Assembly (NCBI GenBank): GCA_016778895.1
Contig: JADHOR010000004.1
Coordinates: 58,335-122,334 of the forward strand
DNA: 64,000 nucleotides
Reading direction: 5' to 3'
DNA from: Candidatus Puniceispirillum sp.
Lineage (GTDB): Bacteria > Pseudomonadota > Alphaproteobacteria > Puniceispirillales > Puniceispirillaceae
Position 1 is the first letter of the stretch; the number at the start of each line of letters is the position of its first letter. The notes beneath the pieces were generated by a model. That model was not told the origin of the DNA and did no database searches. It saw only the letters and a program-made list of their open reading frames with translations. Position numbers and translations under genes: made by a program. Shown here piece by piece: positions 57,582 to 64,000 of this stretch.

Positions 57582-57925
57582 TAAGTCGATCTCCCTCCGA
57601 TCAGGCTCTGCTTGAAAAACACCACAATGTCGCGGCCGACAATCCTGCAATGATTACCGCAATTGTCGTATAGTCGCCTAGATTGCCAGCAAAAATTCTC
57701 TATGCCAATGCTGATGGGAGAGCTGCACCAGAAATATTTTCAAGGTCACTGCATTTGCCAGTTGCCTCGGCAGGCTTTTCGTATTTATCGTAACCATACC
57801 AGCTGGCGATCTGCTGTCAGCACTCTATTGCCGCAGATGCTACCAAAAAGACTTGACTGACTAACGTGTGTTTTAAACCATTATTGTGACGCAAAATCCT
57901 GCCCCATCCCCATGAAACCCGACAA

Positions 57926-58459
57926 ATGAGTGAGCAAATGGCGAGTCCTACCCCCCATATCTGGGAAGACGATATATATAACTCCTTTAAAAAGGCTGGG
58001 GTCAGCCAGATCCCTTATGTGCCAGATGCCGGTCATGCGCACCTGATCCGGCGCGTCCATGCTAATCCTGATATGCACCCGATTGTCTTAACCACCGAGG
58101 AAGAAGGCGTTGCCTCATCATGTGGTGCATGGCTTGGCGGCAAAAAATCGGTGCTGTTAATGCAATCAAGCGGCGTTGGCAATTGTGTCAATATGCTAAG
58201 TCTCGTCACAAATTGTAATTTTCCATTTTTAACGATCGTCAGTATGCGCGGCGAATTTGGCGAATTTAATTCATGGCAGGTACCAATGGCGCGTGCCACC
58301 CGGACTAGCTTTGAGATGATGGGGGTCGAGGTGATGCGCTGTAACAGCCCAGGCGAGGTCGGGCCAACGGTCGATGCCGCATTATACGCAACCTTTGCCA
58401 GTGAACAGAAAATCGCAATTCTATTGTCGCAGCGCCTTATCGGCCGCAAGGAGTGGTAG
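57926..58459 (+). CDS. sulfopyruvate decarboxylase-like alpha subunit (ComD type)
   Basis: A 177-residue protein equal to the N-terminal (PYR) domain of TPP enzymes, encoded separately. TTEEEGVASSCGAWLGGKKSVLLMQSSGVGN has the catalytic Glu and closely follows the ComD pattern, as does SMRGEFGEFNSWQVPMARAT. With a ComE-type subunit it would decarboxylate 3-sulfopyruvate to sulfoacetaldehyde; phosphonopyruvate decarboxylase is the main alternative but is usually one chain. The next gene starts 2 bases after its stop. Confidence 0.8.
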   Translation: MSEQMASPTPHIWEDDIYNSFKKAGVSQIPYVPDAGHAHLIRRVHANPDMHPIVLTTEEEGVASSCGAWLGGKKSVLLMQSSGVGNCVNMLSLVTNCNFPFLTIVSMRGEFGEFNSWQVPMARATRTSFEMMGVEVMRCNSPGEVGPTVDAALYATFASEQKIAILLSQRLIGRKEW

Positions 58460-58461
58460 GA

Positions 58462-59049
58462 ATGTCACAACAGATAACAATCGAACGCCGCAAAGCGGTT
58501 AAGCATTTACTCCGGAACCGCGATGATATGCTTGTGGTGTGCGGCCTTGGCTCATCTACTTATGACGTGTATGCGGCAGGCGACCATCATGCCAATTTCT
58601 ACCTATGGGGCGCGATGGGCGGCGCGGTGATGATCGGCCTTGGGCTTGCGCTCGCCGAACCCGATCGCCAAGTCATGGTTATTACCGGCGATGGCGAGGC
58701 TCTGATGGGAGTTGGCGGGCTTGCCACAGTGGCGGCGCAAAAACCAAACAACCTCAGCATTGCTGTGCTGGATAATGGGCATTTTGGCGAGACCGGTATG
58801 CAGAAAAGCCATACCTCACTTGGTGTTGATCTTGCCAAAATTGCTGCTGGCTGCGGCTTTGTCGGATGCCAGACCATTTATGATTATGATGGCATTGACG
58901 CATTTATCCATAAACCGAATGATCCGTCAGGGCCGCGGCTGGCGGTGGTTAAGATAACCACTGAAAATCCGTCTCGCGCATTGCCAAATGTCGATGGAGT
59001 GTATATCAAGACACGGCTGCGACAATGGCTTGGTCATCAGCCCTGCTAG
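58462..59049 (+). CDS. sulfopyruvate decarboxylase-like beta subunit (ComE type)
   Basis: A 195-residue protein equal to the TPP-binding (PP) domain. The TPP/Mg2+ motif is GDGEALMGVGGLATVAAQKPNNLSIAVLDN (GDG...N). LWGAMGGAVMIGLGLALAEP is family-typical. AGGAG at the end of the alpha-subunit gene serves its ATG 58462. The two genes together rebuild one TPP enzyme. Confidence 0.8.
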   Translation: MSQQITIERRKAVKHLLRNRDDMLVVCGLGSSTYDVYAAGDHHANFYLWGAMGGAVMIGLGLALAEPDRQVMVITGDGEALMGVGGLATVAAQKPNNLSIAVLDNGHFGETGMQKSHTSLGVDLAKIAAGCGFVGCQTIYDYDGIDAFIHKPNDPSGPRLAVVKITTENPSRALPNVDGVYIKTRLRQWLGHQPC

Positions 59050-59312
59050 AGAAAGATATAGCCGAGACAAGGGCGAAATGGTTTTTCTGGCATGGCCTGA
59101 TTTAGGCTTTTTTGCTGTAGCTGGTGTGCGTGATTAAGCTGTCATCTCGGCTAGATCGTTGGGGTATCACGGAAAATTTGAAAAGCGGAACGCCGGTAAA
59201 GTCTATTTTTAAAAAAAGTAGATGAAAAGAACCAGCTGAAGCAATCTAATCGCTATATCAATGACCTTTGCCGCCTGGATTATCACTTTAACAGCATCAG
59301 CGACATTGGCAG

Positions 59313-59753
59313 CTACGGTTTTTTACGTTTTGCAGTTTCTAGTATCAGCGGCTTAATCGCCGCAAACTGCTTGATAACCTGCTGGAAATCTTTACAGTCG
59401 GCTACCAGGCCGGCATCCTCCAGTAAGGCCCACTGGCGTTCACGCTTTGCCTGTTCCGGCCATTTGTCAAACTGCTTTGACACCAGCATCGGGTAGTAGG
59501 TAACCGCGACCTCTGATAACTTGCCATTGCTGCTTTTGGTGACGACATGGGTCATCGGCAGTTCACTTATGATACGCCCCTCGACACCAGCCTCTTCAAA
59601 AGCCTCACGCTTACAGCCTTTTTTATGGCTTTCATCCGGCTTTAGATTGCCCTTTGGGAAAATCCAGCGGCCGCGGCGTTGCGATGTGACAAACATGATG
59701 GAGACCCGTCCACCACTAATATCAAACGGTATAACACCAATCTTATGGTCCAT
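59313..59753 (-). CDS. Nudix hydrolase
   Basis: A 146-residue hydrolase with a complete Nudix box, GNLKPDESHKKGCKREAFEEAGVEG, near residues 35-60. The layout is that of diphosphoinositol-polyphosphate/diadenosine-polyphosphate hydrolases (DIPP-like). The exact nucleotide substrate is unknown. Confidence 0.9.
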   Translation of the reverse strand: MDHKIGVIPFDISGGRVSIMFVTSQRRGRWIFPKGNLKPDESHKKGCKREAFEEAGVEGRIISELPMTHVVTKSSNGKLSEVAVTYYPMLVSKQFDKWPEQAKRERQWALLEDAGLVADCKDFQQVIKQFAAIKPLILETAKRKKP

Positions 59754-59861
59754 AAACGACTTCCTCGAAATGCGGTTTGACTAATCGATGATGACACGAT
59801 CCGGGTGCTGCTTCGGCCGTAGAAATTACAAACATAGAACAAGATAGCGAACGCCGACAAC

Positions 59862-60638
59862 TTATGTTTTCGTCGTGAGAGAGGTTTTTGTGATGGTGGC
59901 TTGCGGCTGCATGAACACATCATAGCGTGTCGATTTTCCAATTATTTGATGCGAGGGTGCGCGGATACCCGCCATCGCGGCAGCCTTTGCTGGCCATTTC
60001 AGTACAACCCGCTTTGATGCGTGCGCCAACGCGGTTTGCAGCAATTCGGCCTGATCATCGTCAACACCAACAAGGGCACGGATCTGGCGCATTTCCGCCT
60101 TTACCAAAGCCGATTTATTACGGGCCGGATGCATCGGGTCAACCAGCACAATTTCCGGCGATAATGTTGGCAAAAGTGTGATTGCGTCACCATGGATCAG
60201 CGTCATCCGGCCAACAATCTCGGCAGTAATACCACCTGCATCAAATGCTCGCGCCATGCCATCGCGCAATAATTCATGCATATCTGCCGATCGTTCAATC
60301 AGCGTGACCGTTGCCCCAAGCGAGGCCAGCAAAAACGCATCCCGGCCCAGCCCGGCAGTCGCATCGATAATATGCAGATTAACCCCGGGTTTTAGCCCCG
60401 CCGCCTTTGGCAAATCCTGCCCGCGCCCACCGCCAAAGCGCAATCGGTGATTGACCGCCCCACCCACAAAGTCACACCGAAGCGGCGCACCAAGCGAGGC
60501 AGGGTCAGTGCGGGCCGCGGGGTTATCTGGTTGGTCATATTTGTCTTTGTCGCGCATCTTCCATGCCATTCCTTTTGGCTGCAGTCTGACAATGAAATCC
60601 CCAAGCAGTGACACCGAGCGGCCTGATGACCGTGCCAT
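59862..60638 (-). CDS. rsmJ: 16S rRNA m2G1516 methyltransferase RsmJ
   Basis: About 258 residues. HIIDATAGLGRDAFLLASLGATVTLIERS is the SAM site; VDPMHPARNKSALVKAEMR is the diagnostic RsmJ catalytic loop (DPMxP). The N-terminal FVGGAVNHRLRFGGGRGQ is also typical. ATG 60638 is chosen over the upstream TTG 60650. Confidence 0.92.
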   Translation of the reverse strand: MARSSGRSVSLLGDFIVRLQPKGMAWKMRDKDKYDQPDNPAARTDPASLGAPLRCDFVGGAVNHRLRFGGGRGQDLPKAAGLKPGVNLHIIDATAGLGRDAFLLASLGATVTLIERSADMHELLRDGMARAFDAGGITAEIVGRMTLIHGDAITLLPTLSPEIVLVDPMHPARNKSALVKAEMRQIRALVGVDDDQAELLQTALAHASKRVVLKWPAKAAAMAGIRAPSHQIIGKSTRYDVFMQPQATITKTSLTTKT

Positions 60639-60821
60639 TTCGGGGGCCAAGACATGACCTTATCGCGGCGGGCCTGCCTCGGGCAATGGTCTCGTCAGTA
60701 AGATTAAGACATAGTTTTTGCGATCCTGCCGTTAGGGGCTGGTGAAGCCGACAAAAAGCCGCATAATATTTGCTGGCTCAACAGAAAAACGATTATTGAT
60801 TGCAGTAAGGGACGTTAGCGC

Positions 60822-61808
60822 GTGGAAAAACGAGATTTTGGCAATACCGGTCTGGCCGTATCAAGGCTAACCTTTGGGTGTGGTGCGGTTGGCGGGCTGA
60901 TGACCAAGGGCGATGCCGCCGATCAGGACCGTGCAATTCACTGGGCTCGTGATCATGGCATTAATTTCTTTGATACAGCGGCCAGTTACGGCGATGGCAT
61001 TTCTGAGGATAATCTTGGTCGCGCATTAAATGGCAATAAGGACGGGCTGGTGGTCAGCACTAAAGTCGGGATTGGCAATGCCGATCTGGGTGATGTTGGC
61101 GGTGCGATCAGGCGTTCGCTAGAGGCTAGCCTGAAACGGCTCAGGCTGGATCATGTCGATATTTTCCAGCTGCATAATACGTTGGGCCGAGCCGATTTTC
61201 GCGGCAATTTGACGATTGATCAGGTTATGGATGCGGTCGTGCCCGCTTTTGACAAGCTGCGTGATAGTGGCAAGGTACGGTTTCTGGGCTTTACCGCCAA
61301 GGGTGAACCGGATGATGTGCATCGGCTGATCGGCAGCGGCGTATTTCGGTCTGCGCAGGTGTTTTACAATTTGCTGGTTCCATCTGCTGGTGAGGTGGTG
61401 CCGGCGGGGTACCCGGCCGATGATTTCCGGCAATTGCTGGATGTTGCAGCAGACCATGGGGTTGGTGCTATCGGCGTGCGGGTTCTGGCTGGCGGCGCGC
61501 TGTCGGGAAGCGAGAAACGGCACCTGCTTGGCATGGCGGTGGTGACGCCGATCGGATCAGATAGCGACTATAAATCCGATGTTGAGCGCGCCCGCCAGTT
61601 TCTGCCACTGGTTGAGGCGGGTCATGTGGACAGCCTACCAGAGCTGGCGATACGCTATGCGATTTCGCATCCGGCCTTGCCAACGACCGAGATCGGTATT
61701 GCGACGCTGGATGAATTGCAACAGGCCACGGCAGCGGTCAATAAAGGGCCGTTATCGTTGGAGGCGCTGGCGCAGATTAAAAATGTTCAGGCAGGATTTG
61801 TAATCTAG
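60822..61808 (+). CDS. aldo/keto reductase
   Basis: A 328-residue AKR TIM barrel. Catalytic Asp and Tyr are in FFDTAASYGDGISEDNLGRAL, Lys in VVSTKVGIG and the His position in DIFQLHNTL. The whole pattern is of the D-threo-aldose dehydrogenase/L-fucose-type group. GTG start at 60822. An MFS transporter follows on the same strand. Confidence 0.88.
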   Translation: MEKRDFGNTGLAVSRLTFGCGAVGGLMTKGDAADQDRAIHWARDHGINFFDTAASYGDGISEDNLGRALNGNKDGLVVSTKVGIGNADLGDVGGAIRRSLEASLKRLRLDHVDIFQLHNTLGRADFRGNLTIDQVMDAVVPAFDKLRDSGKVRFLGFTAKGEPDDVHRLIGSGVFRSAQVFYNLLVPSAGEVVPAGYPADDFRQLLDVAADHGVGAIGVRVLAGGALSGSEKRHLLGMAVVTPIGSDSDYKSDVERARQFLPLVEAGHVDSLPELAIRYAISHPALPTTEIGIATLDELQQATAAVNKGPLSLEALAQIKNVQAGFVI

Positions 61809-61887
61809 CCTTTTGGCAAAACCTTCGCCAAGATAGCGCGCATCAAACCGTATATTGCCGAAACCACCAAGCCATTGCGAGATCTAA

Positions 61888-63102
61888 GTGCCGCTTCATT
61901 TTTTCTTCTTCCTTGGCGCCAACGCGATCAATTATCTAGTCATTGCGATGCTGTCGGTTGCGCTTGGCTGGCATATTTACCAAAGCACCGGCAACCCGTT
62001 TCATCTGGCGCTGGTTGGCCTGATGCAGGTCACGCCGGTTTTCGTTTTCTTTTTTGCGACTGGCTGGATTGTTGACACTTTTGCCCGCAAAAAGATTCTA
62101 ACCTGCTGTGCCCTTGTCGATGCCGTTATTCTGGCCGCGCTGACAGCGGAGATGCTGGCCGAAACATTAAACCTGTTCATGCTGTTTGCGCTATTGTTCG
62201 CGCATGGCAGCGTAATGGCGCTGTATTTTCCGGCAAGCCAGGCGATTATTCCGAATATTGTTCCCGAAGCGCAGATTAGACGCGCCATCGCCTTTAGTTC
62301 GACCGTCAATAACATTGCCCAGACCGGTGGCCCATTACTGGCTGGCCTGTTGATTGCGGCGATCAATTTCCACATATATGCGGTAATGACCGGGCTGATG
62401 ATAATGTCGGTGCTGAGTTATCAGCTATTGCCCGGACTGCCGCGTATCACGCCAACACCACGGTCATGGGAACATATTGTTGGCGGGCTAAAATTTGTCC
62501 GCTCAAACTCAATTGTCCTTGGCGCCATCGCGCTTGACCTTTTCATTGTGCTGCTAGGCAGTGTGGTAACGCTATTGCCCATTTATGCCGCCGATATTTT
62601 AATGATTGGGCCAGAACAGCTTGGCCTTTTACGCGGTATGCCGGCGTTTGGTGCGGTGTTTGTCGGTCTGCTTTTGGCCAGTCTGCCAGAGATGCGTGGC
62701 TGTGGTATAAAGCTGTTTTTTGCGCTGTTCGTCTTTGGCGTTTCAATTGTGGTGTTCGGCCTATCAACCAATTTCTGGCTAAGCATGGCGGCGCTGTTTA
62801 TATATGGTGCGGCAGATATGGTTAGCGTCAATATCCGGCTTAGCCTTATTCAGATTGCCACGCCCGACCATTTGCGCGGACGGGTCAGCGCGGTAAACGG
62901 GATTTTTATCTCATCGTCAAATGAGATGGGCGATATACGCGCTGGCAGTATGGCTGCGCTGGTGGGGCCGGTTGGCGCGGTGGTCATTGGTGGGGTGATG
63001 GCGATTGGCGTTGCCCTTGGCGGCGGGCTGGTTTTTGCCAAATTGCGCAGCCTCGACAGGGTGAATGACGCCGCCCCAGCCGCAGTCACACAAAAGCATT
63101 AG
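61888..63102 (+). CDS. major facilitator superfamily transporter (EntS-like)
   Basis: A 404-residue MFS protein with twelve likely helices and the loop 2-3 motif as GWIVDTFARKKIL. The DHLRGRVSAVNGIFISSSNEMG stretch is characteristic of the EntS/MFS_3 exporter group. Substrate unknown. Starts with GTG 61888; a T-rich run just after makes the exact N-terminus uncertain. Confidence 0.85.
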   Translation: MPLHFFFFLGANAINYLVIAMLSVALGWHIYQSTGNPFHLALVGLMQVTPVFVFFFATGWIVDTFARKKILTCCALVDAVILAALTAEMLAETLNLFMLFALLFAHGSVMALYFPASQAIIPNIVPEAQIRRAIAFSSTVNNIAQTGGPLLAGLLIAAINFHIYAVMTGLMIMSVLSYQLLPGLPRITPTPRSWEHIVGGLKFVRSNSIVLGAIALDLFIVLLGSVVTLLPIYAADILMIGPEQLGLLRGMPAFGAVFVGLLLASLPEMRGCGIKLFFALFVFGVSIVVFGLSTNFWLSMAALFIYGAADMVSVNIRLSLIQIATPDHLRGRVSAVNGIFISSSNEMGDIRAGSMAALVGPVGAVVIGGVMAIGVALGGGLVFAKLRSLDRVNDAAPAAVTQKH

Positions 63103-63113
63103 GCTTTCGGGCT

Positions 63114-63185
63114 AGGTGGTGGCAGGGATTTACCCTGCAACCCCTTCCATGTCAACGAAGTGCTCTCCTGCTGAGCTACACTCTT
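63114..63185 (-). pseudogene. decayed tRNA-Val (GAC)-like sequence
   Basis: Minus strand keeps TAGCTCAGCAGGAGAGC (D arm), an anticodon arm CTTCG-TTGACAT-GGAAG (anticodon GAC) and a T stem GCAGG/CCTGC. But the acceptor 5' half AAGAGTG pairs with CACCACC at only three of seven positions, the T loop reads GTAAATC instead of TTCRANY, one anticodon-stem pair is lost and there is no CCA. Likely a nonfunctional relic. Confidence 0.6.
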
Positions 63186-63387
63186 ACTCATTATTTCAGA
63201 AACTTAACCCTTCCATTGAGATTTCTATGATACCGCAAAAAGGGCTCTTTTCACAAGGATTTGGTGGGGTCTTTGATGCTAGTGTGACAGATTGTGACAG
63301 GTACGCTCCTGCCTGATGCTTGCAAAAAAATCAACCAAAAGGCCATCATTAGCTCAAAAATGTAAACTCATCTGCTTTCGATGTTCA

Positions 63388-63969
63388 TCATTGTTTATCA
63401 CCGTACTCCGTAGACATCACTTTGTAGCGTGGGTCGAATTGAATTATCTCGCAGTTGTTCGGTTTAATTCCAGTTAACGCACGAATAAAGTTACCATGAG
63501 AGACAATTGCTGTTGATTGAATGTTTTTCTGCGTTAGAAAACTAGCAAAAATCTTCGCCCTTTCCATCAATACCTCCTCCGGCTCAACAGAAATTCCACG
63601 ATGGTCTTTTTCGCCTTCGTACCACCAACGCTCAGCAAGATGATCAAAATTTAAATTGGGAAATTTTCTTGCGAGTTCATGAGGCGTACTTCCTACATCG
63701 CAGCTATTACAAAGTTGTTCCCTGACATCAGCATTGACTTGTAGCGTTACCCTATCCCCAAAAATCAGCTGTGCCGTCTGCAATGTCCTTGTGAAGGGCG
63801 AGACAATAACGGCATTAATATCAAGCCTTTTAAATTGCCTTCGAGCCTTAATTGCCTGGACCTCACCTAACTCTGTTATTGGCGCATCAAATATCATCGG
63901 GTCTGGCTTAAGAGGGTCGTGAACGGCATTGAAGGCCGATTGAGCATGTCGGATAAGATAAACGGACAT
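63388..63969 (-). CDS. histidine phosphatase family protein
   Basis: A 193-residue phosphoglycerate-mutase-like phosphatase. The catalytic His is in LIRHAQSAFN at the N-terminus, the second motif is SPFTRTLQTAQLIF, and IVSHGNFIRAL holds the second His. Codon use is clearly AT-richer than the core genes, and a tRNA relic lies just beyond its 3' end, so it may belong to an acquired segment continuing to the right. Confidence 0.85.
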   Translation of the reverse strand: MSVYLIRHAQSAFNAVHDPLKPDPMIFDAPITELGEVQAIKARRQFKRLDINAVIVSPFTRTLQTAQLIFGDRVTLQVNADVREQLCNSCDVGSTPHELARKFPNLNFDHLAERWWYEGEKDHRGISVEPEEVLMERAKIFASFLTQKNIQSTAIVSHGNFIRALTGIKPNNCEIIQFDPRYKVMSTEYGDKQ

Positions 63970-64000
63970 TTAGTGTCTTTCAAAATTATTTAAAAGCATC

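Noticed and set aside
61875-61930. Possible frameshift at the N-terminus of the MFS gene (KPLRDLSAASFF in another frame, then a T-rich run).
   Set aside because: The annotated frame already gives a full-length MFS protein with a GTG start; evidence for a longer original N-terminus is weak.
1-64000. CRISPR arrays, intact insertion sequences and rRNA genes.
   Set aside because: No regularly spaced repeats, transposase genes with terminal repeats, or rRNA sequence were seen.

Overview
The window looks like a chromosome segment of a free-living marine alphaproteobacterium with moderate GC. Gene content suggests a SAR116/Puniceispirillum-like lineage, but that placement is inference from: monomeric NADP isocitrate dehydrogenase, a C4-pathway 5-aminolevulinate synthase, an SOS-like box of the GTTC-N7-GTTC type, an alphaproteobacterial-type RpoH promoter, a SUF-only iron-sulfur operon led by an Rrf2 regulator, form II CoxL, and organosulfonate-type enzymes. 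No assignment could be checked against a database.

Layout. 1-5 kb: the 5' part of a CoxL-like molybdenum hydroxylase runs off the left edge. Next come a CDP-alcohol phosphatidyltransferase paired with a phosphatidylserine-decarboxylase homologue that lacks its catalytic residues, a LysM protein with a 54-bp tandem repeat, and a LOG-family gene. 5-16 kb: core genes icd, alaS, recA (with an SOS-like box inside its promoter), dksA, hemA and hemH.

16.3-21.7 kb: a visibly AT-richer accessory block starts right at tRNA-Gly(UCC). It opens with a decayed tyrosine integrase (frameshift, two in-frame stops, catalytic Arg to His). It also holds a chalcone-isomerase-like exported protein, a strongly structured gene-free stretch ending in a terminator (candidate ncRNA), a response-regulator relic, and a two-gene unit made of a lipoprotein with an inverse-autotransporter-type beta domain and a separate Cys-rich exported protein.

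22-32 kb: ammonium transporter, a queuosine operon (queA-tgt-queG), kdsD, mobA-fdhD divergent from nadK, and a frame-disrupted cupin. 31.8-40.9 kb: a long iron-sulfur operon on the minus strand (Rrf2 regulator-sufBCDS-sufT-sufA-Atm1-type ABC exporter-hydrolase), with a promoter, a palindrome and a near-consensus Fur box in front. 41-44 kb: hspQ, rpmF, an Hsp20 gene with an RpoH promoter and a ROSE-like RNA thermometer, and a divergent ribosome-recycling-factor-like protein.

44-64 kb: alanine dehydrogenase divergent from an Lrp regulator across a perfect 30-bp palindrome, SelO, a Rieske oxygenase, an HD-domain protein, a broken azlC beside azlD, and a loose set of genes that could handle C2/C3 sulfonates (cysteate lyase/D-cysteine desulfhydrase family, ALDH, two-subunit sulfopyruvate decarboxylase). 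The right end has a Nudix hydrolase, rsmJ, an aldo/keto reductase, an MFS transporter, a decayed tRNA-Val and an AT-rich histidine phosphatase. Most genes lie in tight same-strand runs. The noncoding stretches carry several readable regulatory elements.
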